A stretch of DNA of 64,000 nucleotides from Candidatus Kapaibacterium thiocyanatum (GCA_001899175.1 MKVH01000009.1:27553-91552), one strand, 5' to 3'; counted from the stretch's first letter, positions 35,052-44,261 are shown. The notes: generated from the sequence alone by a model not told the origin. Translations and numbers: made by a program.

Positions 35052-37223
35052 TCAGTGAAGGACGACGAGTCTGACGGAGTGGACGTCCCCATGTTCGTCG
35101 CCGCAGGCGATGGCATAGACACCGTTCGGAAGATCGGTGGTAAGCAGGCGGACGACACCACCGTCCATACCGATACGTGCCCTGTCCTGTACGTCCATCC
35201 CCTGCATGTCCGTGATGGCGATCCAGCGGATACCTGCCGGAGCGGTGATCGTCGTTTGGTCGCCCGCCGGATTCGGAATGCACGACAGTACAGCTCCCGA
35301 TGCATCGTCGATCTGCGATGGCGGTGCCGACGATGCCGATGGCGAGCAGTCGACTTCGTAGATATCCCGTCCCGATGGCACGAGCAGATGATCACCGTCG
35401 GCCCATTCGGCCGTAGCGACCGGATAGTACGATTGCAGTTCGTAGGAAAGCCACGACCACGTCGTTCCTCCATCGGCCGTATAGGCCACTGCAGGACCCG
35501 AACCATAGATGGCGATGTGCCGGTCGTCGGAAGCATCGAGGCCGTTGGCGGTGAAGTACGTCCAGCTCGACGGGACCCTCCACTCCTCGCTCCATGTCTT
35601 TCCCTTGTCGGACGTCTTCCACATCGCCGTCACGTAGCGTCCGGGTTCCGTGTGCGTTCCCACGATACGGATATCGTCATGGGCCAGGATCCGGCATCCA
35701 TTCGCGAACCACATGCCCTGCGGCAAGGCCGTCGTATCCCACGTCGTTCCGTCATCGGTACTGGTCGCGAACGACGTACCGGCCAGGACGAGCAGACCGG
35801 GACTGGACGTCGCGATGCTCATGGAACCGATGGGACCGGCAAGGGAATCGAAGGTCGCACCACCGTCATCGCTTCTCATCCGGAAACCGTAAGCGGCGAC
35901 GTGGACGACGCCGCGTTCGGACACCGTCATCGACGCTGCGCGCGACGACGACCAACGGTGCACCGCCCATGTCCGGCCATCATCCTGCGACGTCCACAGC
36001 CGTGCTGCCGACTTGCCGTACGTACGATTCCCTTCCTTCACCGTCCAGCTGCTGTCGCCGGCACAGATGATCGTTCGCGTACCGGCCTCCACCACATCGA
36101 GGATGCGGTTGTCGCCGGTGGACAGCAACGACTGGAAGGTGATTCCGGAATCCTGTGAGCGGACGAGATCGGTATAGCCACGTACGCAGAGGAGACGTTC
36201 GCGATTCCGTGCGACGATCCTGCTGAATCCGGCGCTCGGAAGGCCGTTGGTCGACGGCCCACGGCCGAAGCCGCTCATATCGAAGGTCATGTCGTCGACG
36301 GTCAGGGACCTGGCCACGCGATAGACACCGTCATCGCCGCAGATCACCGCACGAGGATAGTCGGGGCTGACGACGACAGGGCCGGCGAGAAGATCGAAGG
36401 ACTTCGACTTCCGCCACGTCGTTCCCCCATCCCTGCTGAGCAGGTGCACGGGATACCAGACGTCCTTCCTCCAGGCCGTAGCCACGACGACGGAGTCGTT
36501 CATATGACCGATACCGGTCACCGAAAGGTAATAGAAGGTCGAATCCTGCCGGAAGGTCAGGCCACCATCGTCGCTCGTGGCCATGGCACCGATGCCGCCG
36601 ACGACGACGCTGCGTCCACGCACGGACATCGAGCAGTAGGTCGTTCCCTGTTTCAGGGTCACGGGTGGTTGCCAGGTCGTTCCTTCATCGTCCGAGCGGT
36701 AGACCATTCCCAGTTCGTCCAGCAGGAGTAGGGTATGGCCTCCGGCCGCCCCTATCGCTCTCGGTCTCGTCGACGGCATCGTGGAACGTCCCCATTCCAC
36801 ACCGTCCACGGACCGGTACAGAACACCACCCGTGCCCGCGGCCATGATCTGTCCCGTTTCGGGCATGACGGCGGCACAGAGGAAGTTCGTCTTCTTCTCG
36901 AGAACGCTGGTGCTCCACGTCGTCCCGCCATCGGTGCTGCGTACGACCGTACCGTCGTCGCCTACGCCTACGATGATACCGCCCCTGGCAATGACCATAC
37001 CGTGCAGGTCCGGATCCCAGCGGGAACCGCGTACCTTCACGGATCGTTGGAGGATGACGTCGTAGCGTACGACGGTGCCGTGTTCCCCGGCGAACAGAAC
37101 GTCGGTAGCCGACGGTATGCAGGCCGTATGAAGATCGGCCGCACGCCATTCATAGGTGAGCAACTGCCATGTGGGCTGTGCGGACGCAGCCACGGCGAAC
37201 AACAGGAACACGATGATGATCAC
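35052..37223 (-). CDS. Secreted YCF48/BNR-repeat protein with a type IX sorting domain
   Basis: A 723-residue protein. The signal peptide is short (VFLLFAVAASA-Q). The body is a beta-propeller of repeated modules with the pattern SxDxGxTW (STDGGTTW, SDDEGTTW, SRDGGTTW, SQDDGRTW, STDDGTTW), typical of YCF48/sialidase-like BNR repeats. The last 80 residues are a T9SS type A C-terminal domain: IPNPAGDQTTI, ITDMQGMDV, LPNGVYAI and a final VRLVVLH. It should be exported across the outer membrane and anchored or released. The start is GTG: no in-frame ATG precedes the signal peptide after the upstream stop. It ends 4 bases from the GyrI-like gene (convergent). Confidence 0.88.
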   Translation of the reverse strand: MIIIVFLLFAVAASAQPTWQLLTYEWRAADLHTACIPSATDVLFAGEHGTVVRYDVILQRSVKVRGSRWDPDLHGMVIARGGIIVGVGDDGTVVRSTDGGTTWSTSVLEKKTNFLCAAVMPETGQIMAAGTGGVLYRSVDGVEWGRSTMPSTRPRAIGAAGGHTLLLLDELGMVYRSDDEGTTWQPPVTLKQGTTYCSMSVRGRSVVVGGIGAMATSDDGGLTFRQDSTFYYLSVTGIGHMNDSVVVATAWRKDVWYPVHLLSRDGGTTWRKSKSFDLLAGPVVVSPDYPRAVICGDDGVYRVARSLTVDDMTFDMSGFGRGPSTNGLPSAGFSRIVARNRERLLCVRGYTDLVRSQDSGITFQSLLSTGDNRILDVVEAGTRTIICAGDSSWTVKEGNRTYGKSAARLWTSQDDGRTWAVHRWSSSRAASMTVSERGVVHVAAYGFRMRSDDGGATFDSLAGPIGSMSIATSSPGLLVLAGTSFATSTDDGTTWDTTALPQGMWFANGCRILAHDDIRIVGTHTEPGRYVTAMWKTSDKGKTWSEEWRVPSSWTYFTANGLDASDDRHIAIYGSGPAVAYTADGGTTWSWLSYELQSYYPVATAEWADGDHLLVPSGRDIYEVDCSPSASSAPPSQIDDASGAVLSCIPNPAGDQTTITAPAGIRWIAITDMQGMDVQDRARIGMDGGVVRLLTTDLPNGVYAIACGDEHGDVHSVRLVVLH

Positions 37224-37321
37224 GACGGCCCCTTGGGCGAATGCCGGAATATCGGCTTCGGAGTATCAACCGAGCGCTATATAATCATTCCACCGGTATC
37301 GACACAACGTCGTCGAGCCCA

Positions 37322-37329
37322 TATCTTTG
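37322..37329 (+). promoter_or_regulatory. Candidate -7 element for the divIC/ftsB-like gene
   Basis: TATCTTTG matches TAnnTTTG and ends 3 bases before the ATG at 37333. If used, the mRNA would be leaderless or nearly so. No -33 box seen. Confidence 0.4.
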
Positions 37330-37332
37330 TCC

Positions 37333-37653
37333 ATGGCAAAATCAGGCGTCGCCACCCAGAAACGTTCGATGACGCGCAAGCGTCTGATCATCATCGGCAT
37401 CCTGACGGGCACGGTGATCCTCTTCGTCCTGTTCTCGCCGTATGGCGTCGTGACCAGGTTCGCCCTCGAAGGAGATATCGAAGCGCTGAAGGGCGACATC
37501 CAGGCACTGCGCATGACGTCCGACTCGCTCCGGAGCATCGTCCGCAGACTCGAGACCGACACGACGGAGATCGAACGTCTCGCCCGCGAACGGTTCGGCT
37601 ACGTACGGCAGGGCGAAGAGGTCTACGTCATCACGCGCGATTCCACCGAGTGA
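37333..37653 (+). CDS. Septum formation initiator family protein (DivIC/FtsB-like)
   Basis: A 106-residue bitopic protein: basic cytoplasmic N-terminus, one TM helix (LIIIGILTGTVILFVLF), then a coiled coil (DIEALKGDIQALRMTSDSL, ETDTTEIERLARERFGYVRQGE) and the C-terminal motif RERFGYVRQGEEVY that marks this family. It acts in the divisome, linking FtsL and FtsQ/DivIB homologues. The upstream in-frame TTG overlaps the -7 element, so I prefer the ATG. Its stop shares one base with the RidA start. Confidence 0.88.
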   Translation: MAKSGVATQKRSMTRKRLIIIGILTGTVILFVLFSPYGVVTRFALEGDIEALKGDIQALRMTSDSLRSIVRRLETDTTEIERLARERFGYVRQGEEVYVITRDSTE

Positions 37654-38111
37654 TGGGAGCATCCATGCGAAGCCTGATCGCTGCCGCGGTGCTGCTCATC
37701 CTCTGTTCATGTTCATCCACGAGGCATACAATGATCGAACCGTTCAACGTCGATGGCGGCCCGCCGCCGGTAGGACCATATTCGCACGGCGTCCTGTGCT
37801 CCGGCACCATGATCTTCCTGGCAGGCCAGATCGCACTCCGTGCGGACGGTACGATGGTGGGCGGCTCGGTGGCGGACCAGACGGAACAGGTGATGCACAA
37901 CATCAGGACCGTGCTCGCAGGCAAGGGCCTGACGCTGAGGAACGTCGTCAAAGCCACGGTCTTCCTGAAGGATCTCAACGACTTCGCGGAAATGAACGCC
38001 GTCTACGCCACTCATTTCGGAGATCACAAACCGGCCCGCAGCGCAGTGGAGGTGAGCCGCCTGCCGAAGGACGCCCATGTCGAGATCGAGGTCATCGCAT
38101 GCATGCCCTGA
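37653..38111 (+). CDS. RidA family protein with a lipoprotein signal peptide
   Basis: A 152-residue protein. The last 125 residues are a standard RidA/YjgF fold: GPYSHGVLCSGTMIFLAGQIA, the ADQTEQVMHNI helix, ARSAVEVSRLPKDAHVEIEVIA with the catalytic Arg kept. RidA proteins are normally cytosolic imine/enamine deaminases. Here residues 1-25 form an export signal with a lipobox (LILCSCSS), so the protein should be anchored in the periplasm or outer membrane. The start at 37653 overlaps the previous stop (TGATG); a second Met at 37665 would still keep the signal. Confidence 0.88.
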   Translation: MGASMRSLIAAAVLLILCSCSSTRHTMIEPFNVDGGPPPVGPYSHGVLCSGTMIFLAGQIALRADGTMVGGSVADQTEQVMHNIRTVLAGKGLTLRNVVKATVFLKDLNDFAEMNAVYATHFGDHKPARSAVEVSRLPKDAHVEIEVIACMP

Positions 38112-38626
38112 CGGGATCGTGGTGCAGAGCGCTTCTGATCCTCCTCGTCCTCGCAGTGTCCGCACGATACGGCATGGCCCAGGACACCACGCGTCTGGCG
38201 GCTTCGCCGCCGCCGTTGACCAAGAATCCGACCACGGCCATCCTGATGTCCGTCGCCCTTCCTGGCCTGGGACAGTACTACAACGAACAGTACTGGAAGA
38301 TTCCCCTCTTCACCGGTGCCGCAGCGGCCACGGCATGGCTGTTCTTCTCGAACAACAGCAACTACCTCACAGCCTCGGACAACTACGATGCCGCCGTACG
38401 CGCCAACCTCGACTTCCTCACGAAGGACCGTCTGAAACGCCAGCGGGAGATCTACCGCGACAACAGGGACCTTGCGGGAGCCTTCTTCCTGCTGACCTAC
38501 CTCGTCGCCGCGGTGGACTCGTATGTGGGCGCCCATCTCTACGATTTCAACGTGGACGACAAGCTCTCCATGGGCCTGGTGCCGACGCCCGTCGGCGGGG
38601 CATTGTGCCTGAGGGTCCACTTTTAA
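38099..38626 (+). CDS. DUF5683 family membrane protein
   Basis: A 175-residue exported or membrane protein of the DUF5683 type common in Bacteroidota. N-terminal signal (LLILLVLAVSARYGMA-Q), then TAILMSVALPGLGQYYNEQYWKIP, the hallmark of the family, two TM segments and a C-terminal short beta region. Function unknown. It overlaps RidA by 13 bases. Confidence 0.8.
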   Translation: MHALTGSWCRALLILLVLAVSARYGMAQDTTRLAASPPPLTKNPTTAILMSVALPGLGQYYNEQYWKIPLFTGAAAATAWLFFSNNSNYLTASDNYDAAVRANLDFLTKDRLKRQREIYRDNRDLAGAFFLLTYLVAAVDSYVGAHLYDFNVDDKLSMGLVPTPVGGALCLRVHF

Positions 38627-38648
38627 CATATCCGTGACGCTGGCTTCC

Positions 38649-38656
38649 TATTTTTG
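38649..38656 (+). promoter_or_regulatory. Candidate -7 element for the OmpA-like gene
   Basis: TATTTTTG matches TAnnTTTG and ends 6 bases before the ATG at 38663. A TTTT stands 24 bases upstream, a weak -33 match. Confidence 0.4.
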
Positions 38657-38662
38657 CGGCCA

Positions 38663-40561
38663 ATGAAGCTGAACCGCCTGCTCCTTGTCTGCGCCGTCGC
38701 CGGTGCCACTACCGCCGCTTCCGCACAACAGCGTGAAGCACTCGCCATCCGCCTCCAGGGCGGCCTGCTGGGATCGTTCCACAGCGCGGATTTCTCCCGG
38801 TCCGGCGACATCGTCGACTGCGGTCCCCTCGGTAATGGCTCGGCATGGAAGCCCACGGGACAGGCCATCATTGAATTGCCCGTCGGTCCGGCATGGGGCC
38901 TCGCCCTCGGTATCGGCTTCGCCGACCGCGGCGCCGTCCTGAGCAACACGAATACCTATCCCCTGCGGGACACGGTGAACAACCGGGACGTGACGATGAC
39001 GACGTCACACGACGTGAAGGCCAATCTGAACTTCATCGAAATCCAGCCCGACGTCCGCTTCGCCCTGGCGGGAACATGGGAACGCCGGACGCTCGGCCTC
39101 GTCATCGGTCCGCGCATCGGCCTCCCCGTCACGTCGAACTTCACCCAGACGGAATCGGTCGTATCACCGTCCGACGCCTATTTCATCGTCAACGGTGCAC
39201 GTACGCAACAGCGCAATCTTGCAAGTGGGCCGCTGACGACCAGGACGAACGTCATGCTGGCCGCCTCGGCAGGCATCGAGTCCTTCATCTCCGTATCGCC
39301 GACCATCAGCATCGTACCGACGGTGTCCTTCGACTATTTCCTGACGAAGGTCGTGAACGACGCGCCGTGGAACATGATGGGCATCCGTGCCGAACTGGGT
39401 ATCCGCTTCGGCATCAGGCCGAAGGCCGAGGAACCGGCAAAGCCTGCCATGCCCGTACCGCAGGCTCCTCCGCCTGCCGTGACGATCGCACCGGAGAAGG
39501 AAGCGATGCTGGCGGCATCGATCACGGGCTTCAGCGGCGAGGTCGTGACGGGTAACAGGCTCACGGCATCACAGCCCATTGTCAATGCCATCTTCTTCGA
39601 CAGCACGTCGGCCGATATTCCGACCTCGTACAGAAGATCGAACGACGGCAGCATTCCTGCCACCGATCCGGTGGACGTCCACGCATGGGTCCTGCCCCGC
39701 ATCGCCGCCGTCATGGCCCGCAACCCGCAGGGAAGGATCGTCGTGGAAGGTGCGACATGCGGAGCGGTCTGCGAACCGGAAGGAACCGCCCTTGCCGAGC
39801 GCCGGGCACGCACGGTACGGGATGCCCTCGTCGCCCTGGGTGTGGACGGAAGCCGTATCGCGACGAAGGCACTCGTCCTGCCCCGCGTAGCATCCAACCA
39901 GGACTACGTCGAAGGCCGCGCCGAGAACCGCCGCGTCGACATCATCGTCCAGAACGCACCATTGCAGGAATACGTCAACGCGGAACAGTTCGCCGAACTG
40001 CGGGGCCTCGCCCAGGTATCGATGGGTGGTGTGAACGGACCGTATACCATCAGGATCGATGGCAAGGACACGACGACGTCGGCATCGACGGCCCGTATTC
40101 CCGTCGTTCTTCCCGTAGGAGCCTCGCAGGGCTCCGCACGACTCGACATGCACGTAGCCGTCGGCGGACTGAGCCAGGACATCCATACGACGGTCGATAT
40201 CTCGTCGTACGGACGCCGCTCCATCGCCCTCGCCACGGACGGTTTCGAAGCCATCCTGCGTTTCGACTACAACAGCAGTGAGCTCAGCGAAGATGTGAAG
40301 GGTCTGCTCCGCCAGCTCACGGAACGCCTCCCCGAAGGTTCCACCATCACCATTTCGGGAAGTACGGACATCCTCGGATCGGATCAACGCAACCGCGAAC
40401 TCTCCGAACAGCGGGCCCGTGTGACGGAGCAATTCATCCGCTCCGTGACACGCGCGCGATTCACGATCACGACGTCGACGACGACGGAGAAATTCCCCGA
40501 TACCACACCGCAGGGACGCTTCCTCAACAGGAGCATCCGTATCACGGCGCGAACGCCGTAG
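38663..40561 (+). CDS. Outer membrane protein with two OmpA-like domains
   Basis: A 632-residue protein. Signal peptide to about 22 (AASA-QQ). Residues 25-255 look like a PorT/outer-membrane beta-barrel-type domain (LQGGLLGSFHSADFS, ELGIRFGIRP). A Pro-rich linker follows. The first OmpA-like domain is at about 310-435 (AIFFDSTSADIPTSY, ERRARTVRDAL, ENRRVDIIV). An Ig-like spacer separates it from a second OmpA-like domain at about 525-632 (LRFDYNSSELSEDV, STDILGSDQRNRELSEQRA, NRSIRI). The peptidoglycan-binding Asp and Arg pattern (TD...NRELSEQRA) is clearer in the second. It probably ties the outer membrane to peptidoglycan. Confidence 0.88.
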   Translation: MKLNRLLLVCAVAGATTAASAQQREALAIRLQGGLLGSFHSADFSRSGDIVDCGPLGNGSAWKPTGQAIIELPVGPAWGLALGIGFADRGAVLSNTNTYPLRDTVNNRDVTMTTSHDVKANLNFIEIQPDVRFALAGTWERRTLGLVIGPRIGLPVTSNFTQTESVVSPSDAYFIVNGARTQQRNLASGPLTTRTNVMLAASAGIESFISVSPTISIVPTVSFDYFLTKVVNDAPWNMMGIRAELGIRFGIRPKAEEPAKPAMPVPQAPPPAVTIAPEKEAMLAASITGFSGEVVTGNRLTASQPIVNAIFFDSTSADIPTSYRRSNDGSIPATDPVDVHAWVLPRIAAVMARNPQGRIVVEGATCGAVCEPEGTALAERRARTVRDALVALGVDGSRIATKALVLPRVASNQDYVEGRAENRRVDIIVQNAPLQEYVNAEQFAELRGLAQVSMGGVNGPYTIRIDGKDTTTSASTARIPVVLPVGASQGSARLDMHVAVGGLSQDIHTTVDISSYGRRSIALATDGFEAILRFDYNSSELSEDVKGLLRQLTERLPEGSTITISGSTDILGSDQRNRELSEQRARVTEQFIRSVTRARFTITTSTTTEKFPDTTPQGRFLNRSIRITARTP

Positions 40562-40570
40562 ACGGATGTC

Positions 40571-41011
40571 CTAGTCGATCGTCGCGTCGATGACCCGCTT
40601 TCCACCGGCCATCTTCACGATCTCGTCGTCATAGTGGTCGGCGATGATCGACACGCTCGTGATGGCCGCCTCGATTTCGTTGGTGCTGAGATTGGCGCCA
40701 GGAATGGCGTAGGAGAAGACGACCGTATCGTCGAACAGCAGACCGAAGCCGCCGAAGTGCAGCTCGACGTTCTTGCGCAGCAACCAGCGCATCAACTCGT
40801 CCGTGATCGTGGCATCCGTGACCACCTGGGCCATGAATTCGACCATCGTATCCGTTTCCGTGAAGGGGCGGACGACGATCATCACACTGGACGAGCCGTA
40901 GGGAATGGCGTAGGACCCATCGCCGAAGTCGATGGCACTGGGAAATTTGTCGGCAAGTACACGCTTGAGCGTATCCTGTGTGGATACGATGAGGGATTCT
41001 GGTGTTGACAT
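40571..41011 (-). CDS. YbjN-like / type III chaperone-fold protein
   Basis: About 146 residues, acidic, no signal peptide. The alternation of strands and helices (SSVMIVVRPFTETDTMVEFMAQV, LMRWLLRKNVELHFGGFGLLFDDTVVFSYAIPG) fits the YbjN/CesT-like chaperone fold. Two Met starts, 41020 and 41011, are possible; MSTPESL is chosen. It lies 75 bases downstream of pspA on the same strand, so it may be a partner in the envelope-stress response. Function unproven. Confidence 0.6.
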   Translation of the reverse strand: MSTPESLIVSTQDTLKRVLADKFPSAIDFGDGSYAIPYGSSSVMIVVRPFTETDTMVEFMAQVVTDATITDELMRWLLRKNVELHFGGFGLLFDDTVVFSYAIPGANLSTNEIEAAITSVSIIADHYDDEIVKMAGGKRVIDATID

Positions 41012-41086
41012 GGTTGACATCGTGGTGATCGAAGAAGATATGATAGGAGCGTTACCTCGGCGTCGACACTGGACGGTGGTCTGCCG

Positions 41087-41770
41087 TCACTGCTTCTCTC
41101 CTTCGTCCAGCATGCCCATCTCCTTCTTGAGCGCCAGAAGATCGGCATCGACCTGCGACGACGTGGAGAGCTTCTTGAACTCCTGATCGAGGCTCGTGTT
41201 CTCGCCGGCGAGCTGTTCGAAGGCCACGGCTTCGGATTCGATCTTCTCGATCTTGCCTTCGTACTTGTCGAACTTCGAGAAGGCATCGCTGCCCACGCCG
41301 CTGAAGGATTGTGCGATCTGCTTCTGGGCCTTGGCCGCCTGCGAACGCGCGATGAGCGTGCTCTGGCGCGACCGGGCTTCGTCCAGCTTGTGCTTGAGGG
41401 CATCGAGCTGCTCGCGCATCTTGACGCTGGTGGACTTCGCCTGTTCGTAGATCGGCGCGAGATCGTTGGCGTTCTTGTCGGCCACGGCCTTCTTCTCCAG
41501 TGCGGCCTTGGCCAGATCCTCACGACCGGCCTGCAGTGCCTGCATGGCCTTCTGCTGCCAGTCGGCAGCCAGGCCACGTTCCTTCTGCATCTTGCGCTCG
41601 AGGCCCTTCTCGTTCGCGATGGCATTGGCCACCGCAAGCGTGGCCTTGTTCACCGACTCTTCCATCTCAAGCACCATCTGCTTGAGCATCTTTTCCGGAT
41701 CCTCGGCGTTGTCGAGGGCATCGTTGACGTTCGATTTGAAGATGTCCGAGATTCGGCTGAAAATTCCCAT
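41087..41770 (-). CDS. pspA: Phage shock protein A / IM30 family
   Basis: A 227-residue protein, almost entirely coiled coil, starting MGIFSRISDIFKSNVND with the amphipathic helix that binds membranes. The typical blocks EDPEKMLKQMVLEMEESV and ALEKKAVADKNAND follow. It would assemble at the inner membrane under stress. GAGGAT just upstream acts as Shine-Dalgarno. The frame is open 27 codons further, but the family start is clear. A TATATTTG element lies about 80 bases upstream. Confidence 0.93.
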   Translation of the reverse strand: MGIFSRISDIFKSNVNDALDNAEDPEKMLKQMVLEMEESVNKATLAVANAIANEKGLERKMQKERGLAADWQQKAMQALQAGREDLAKAALEKKAVADKNANDLAPIYEQAKSTSVKMREQLDALKHKLDEARSRQSTLIARSQAAKAQKQIAQSFSGVGSDAFSKFDKYEGKIEKIESEAVAFEQLAGENTSLDQEFKKLSTSSQVDADLLALKKEMGMLDEGEKQ

Positions 41771-41848
41771 GGTATCCTCGCGCGTGATGAACTGGTGGTC
41801 ATGTTCGGAGCGTGTTAACGAACAACACCGTCCGGTTGTTGCATTGCC

Positions 41849-41856
41849 CAAATATA
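41849..41856 (-). promoter_or_regulatory. Candidate -7 element for pspA
   Basis: Minus-strand TATATTTG fits TAnnTTTG. It lies in the pspA-recR divergent region. For recR, a one-mismatch copy (TATCTTCG, 41891-41898) precedes the ATG by 6 bases. Confidence 0.35.
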
Positions 41857-41904
41857 TGCCGCCGCCGGTATGTGCCAGACATTCGTCCCGTATCTTCGCA
41901 GACT

Positions 41905-42498
41905 ATGACTCCAAGCGATTCCATCGAACTGGTCGTCGAGCTGTTCTCCACGCTTCCGACCATCGGACGGAAGACGGCCCGGCGGCTAGCCTTCCACATA
42001 CTACGCCAACCTCCCGAATTCGTCGCTTCCTTCGCCCGCGCCGTCGTCCACATGCGCGATTCCGTTCGCGAATGCAGTTCCTGCTGCACGTTCACCGACC
42101 GCGAGATCTGTTCGATCTGCACCTCCGAGAAGCGCGACAGATCCGTCATCTGCGTCGTCGAACAACCGTCGGACGTCATGGCCGTGGAGCGGACGGGAGA
42201 CTTTCGGGGCCTGTATCACGTCCTGCATGGTGCGTTGAATCCCCTGGACGGCGTCGGCCCGGCCGATATCCGCCTGAAGGAATTGATGGGGCGCCTGAAC
42301 GGAACGGTCCATGAACTCATCCTCGCATTGAATCCGAACGTCGAGGGCGAGGTCACCACGCAGTACATCGCCAAGATGGCATCGCCGCTGGAAGTACGCG
42401 TGACGCGCATCGCACGGGGCGTGCCCGTAGGTGCCGATCTCGAATTCGCCGACGACGCGACGCTGGCACGAGCACTGGAAGGCAGGACACCCGTATGA
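41905..42498 (+). CDS. recR: Recombination mediator RecR
   Basis: A 197-residue protein of the RecFOR pathway, which helps load RecA on gapped DNA. The helix-hairpin-helix is in LFSTLPTIGRKTARRLAFHI, the four-cysteine zinc finger in CSSCCTFTDREICSIC, and the Toprim domain in ICVVEQPSDVMAVE with GALNPLDGVGP. The length is usual. The ATG at 41905 starts the family homology. It overlaps the methyltransferase gene by ATGA. Confidence 0.96.
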   Translation: MTPSDSIELVVELFSTLPTIGRKTARRLAFHILRQPPEFVASFARAVVHMRDSVRECSSCCTFTDREICSICTSEKRDRSVICVVEQPSDVMAVERTGDFRGLYHVLHGALNPLDGVGPADIRLKELMGRLNGTVHELILALNPNVEGEVTTQYIAKMASPLEVRVTRIARGVPVGADLEFADDATLARALEGRTPV

Positions 42499-43244
42499 TG
42501 CAGACGACGAAGCCGACATGGTATGCGAACTGGTTCGAGTCCCCCTGGTACATGCGACTCTATACCCATCGCACCGAAGCCGAAGCACAGCAGGCCGTTG
42601 CCCTCGTTGCGGATCTGGCACACATTCCGCGCGGCGCCCGCGTCCTCGACCTGGCATGCGGCTATGGACGCCATTCCTATGCCCTCGCGGAGCATGGCTA
42701 CGTCGTCACCGGACTCGACTATTCGCATCATCTGATCGAAAAGGCCAGGGAACTCCATTCCCATCCCAATGTGTCCTACGTGACCGGCGACATGCGTGGT
42801 CCGTTTCCCGGAGCGCCGTATCGGGCCATCGTGAACTTCTTCACGAGCTTCGGCTACTTCGATACGCATGAAGAACACATGAGTGTACTGCGGGCCGTCC
42901 ACGATCATCTCGTGCCGGGCGGAACCTTCGTCCTCGACTTCCTCAACAGCGCACGCGTCCGTGCGACGCTGGTACCGGAATCCGTGTCGATGATCGACGG
43001 CGCCACCATCGTCCAGCAACGCAGGATCGAAGAGCCCTTCGTGAAGAAATCGATCCTCATCACGAATCCGTGCAACGGCGACTACGAGTTCGAAGAACGC
43101 GTATGGCTCTATACGCACGACGAGCTCCTCGCCATGTGCACGCAGGCAGGGCTGAACGTGGAAACGACGGCAGGCAACTATGCAGGTCACCCCTTCGACG
43201 AACGGGAGTCGGAACGATGCATCATCGTCGCACGCAGATCCTGA
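42495..43244 (+). CDS. Class I SAM-dependent methyltransferase
   Basis: A 249-residue methyltransferase. Motif I is RVLDLACGYGRHS, motif II region is VTGLDYSHHLIEKARE, and motif IV region is YRAIVNFFTSFGYFDT. No fused substrate domain. The substrate cannot be told from the sequence. It starts in the recR stop (ATGA), with an alternative Met at 42498, and overlaps the next gene by 28 bases. Confidence 0.88.
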   Translation: MMQTTKPTWYANWFESPWYMRLYTHRTEAEAQQAVALVADLAHIPRGARVLDLACGYGRHSYALAEHGYVVTGLDYSHHLIEKARELHSHPNVSYVTGDMRGPFPGAPYRAIVNFFTSFGYFDTHEEHMSVLRAVHDHLVPGGTFVLDFLNSARVRATLVPESVSMIDGATIVQQRRIEEPFVKKSILITNPCNGDYEFEERVWLYTHDELLAMCTQAGLNVETTAGNYAGHPFDERESERCIIVARRS

Positions 43245-43816
43245 CCTTCATGGCCGTGGCGCTGATGGCTGTGTCGTGTCATACGCGCGCACCCGAAGAT
43301 CCCACGGGGTCCAGGTCGTCCTTCACGCCGCCGACGAGTCCGGACATCGTGCTCGACAACTTCCGCAATGCCGTCATCGAGAAGAACACCGAAAACTTCA
43401 TGCTCTGCCTGGCCGATCCCATGAGCCGCAGCCGCTATCCCTATTCGTTCGAGCCATCGGCCGAAGTACGGGCACGCTTCGCCACGCTGTTCGCGCGCTG
43501 GTCCCTGCAGAGCGAGCGCCAGGCCTTCCTGTCGATGCTCGCACGGCTGACGCAGGACGACAGACCGTCGCTCGACTTCACCAATGCATCCGTCGCCTTC
43601 TCGTCTCCCGACTCCACGGTCTACGTCGCAGACTACACGCTGCGCGTGAATCACGGTCTTTCGTCTCTGCCCACTACCCTGAACGGAACGATGGTGCTGA
43701 CGATCACACCCGAGACCACGGGACAGTGGAGCATTTCGTCGTGGCGCGATGCCAAACGCACGTCGGATACCGTGGAATCGACGTGGAGCCTCATCAAGGC
43801 ACAACTCTCCAACTGA
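43217..43816 (+). CDS. Small lipoprotein, NTF2-like texture
   Basis: A 199-residue lipoprotein with signal peptide and lipobox-like LMAVSC. The body (DNFRNAVIEKNTENFMLCLADP ... WSISSWRDAKR) has the alpha-beta pattern of an NTF2/SnoaL cone fold. Its ending, GQWSISSWRD, resembles that of the lipoprotein at 45182 (DVWKIVRWRD), so the two may be distant paralogues. It starts inside the methyltransferase gene. Confidence 0.72.
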   Translation: MHHRRTQILTFMAVALMAVSCHTRAPEDPTGSRSSFTPPTSPDIVLDNFRNAVIEKNTENFMLCLADPMSRSRYPYSFEPSAEVRARFATLFARWSLQSERQAFLSMLARLTQDDRPSLDFTNASVAFSSPDSTVYVADYTLRVNHGLSSLPTTLNGTMVLTITPETTGQWSISSWRDAKRTSDTVESTWSLIKAQLSN

Positions 43817-43825
43817 TCGGGAACA

Positions 43826-44248
43826 ATGATGGACACAGCGACGATCCTCCGCAACGCACGCACCATCTGCGTCTATGGCCTGTCGAGAGTCAAGGGCAAG
43901 CCCGCCCACGACATTCCGCTCTACCTCCGGGACAAGGGCTACGTCGTCTACGGTATCACGCCGTTCTCGGGCGATATCGAAGGAATTCCGTGCTACGCGA
44001 CGCTGGATGACGTGCCGGGTCCCATCGACATCCTCGACGTCTTCCGTCCGAGCGACGTCACCGACGCCATCGTCGACGAAGCGTTGCGGCGTCATGCCGA
44101 CCGTGCGGACATTGGCTGCGTCTGGCTGCAACTCGGCATCACGAGCGAGCATGGGCGGGAGAAGTGCGAGACCGCAGGTGTAACGTACGTCGAGAACACA
44201 TGTATCTACGTTGCGCACCGGGCTATGGTATCGAACGACCGATACTAG
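43826..44248 (+). CDS. CoA-binding domain protein (YccU-like)
   Basis: A 140-residue protein with a single CoA-binding Rossmann domain: ICVYGLSRVKGKPAHDIPLYL, VVYGITPF, PIDILDVFRPSDVT and the ending VENTCIYVAHR. Such stand-alone domains occur widely and their role is unclear. Two adjacent ATGs (43826, 43829) are possible starts. A low-GC island begins right after its stop. Confidence 0.85.
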   Translation: MMDTATILRNARTICVYGLSRVKGKPAHDIPLYLRDKGYVVYGITPFSGDIEGIPCYATLDDVPGPIDILDVFRPSDVTDAIVDEALRRHADRADIGCVWLQLGITSEHGREKCETAGVTYVENTCIYVAHRAMVSNDRY

Positions 44249-44261
44249 GCCGTTTCTTAAG

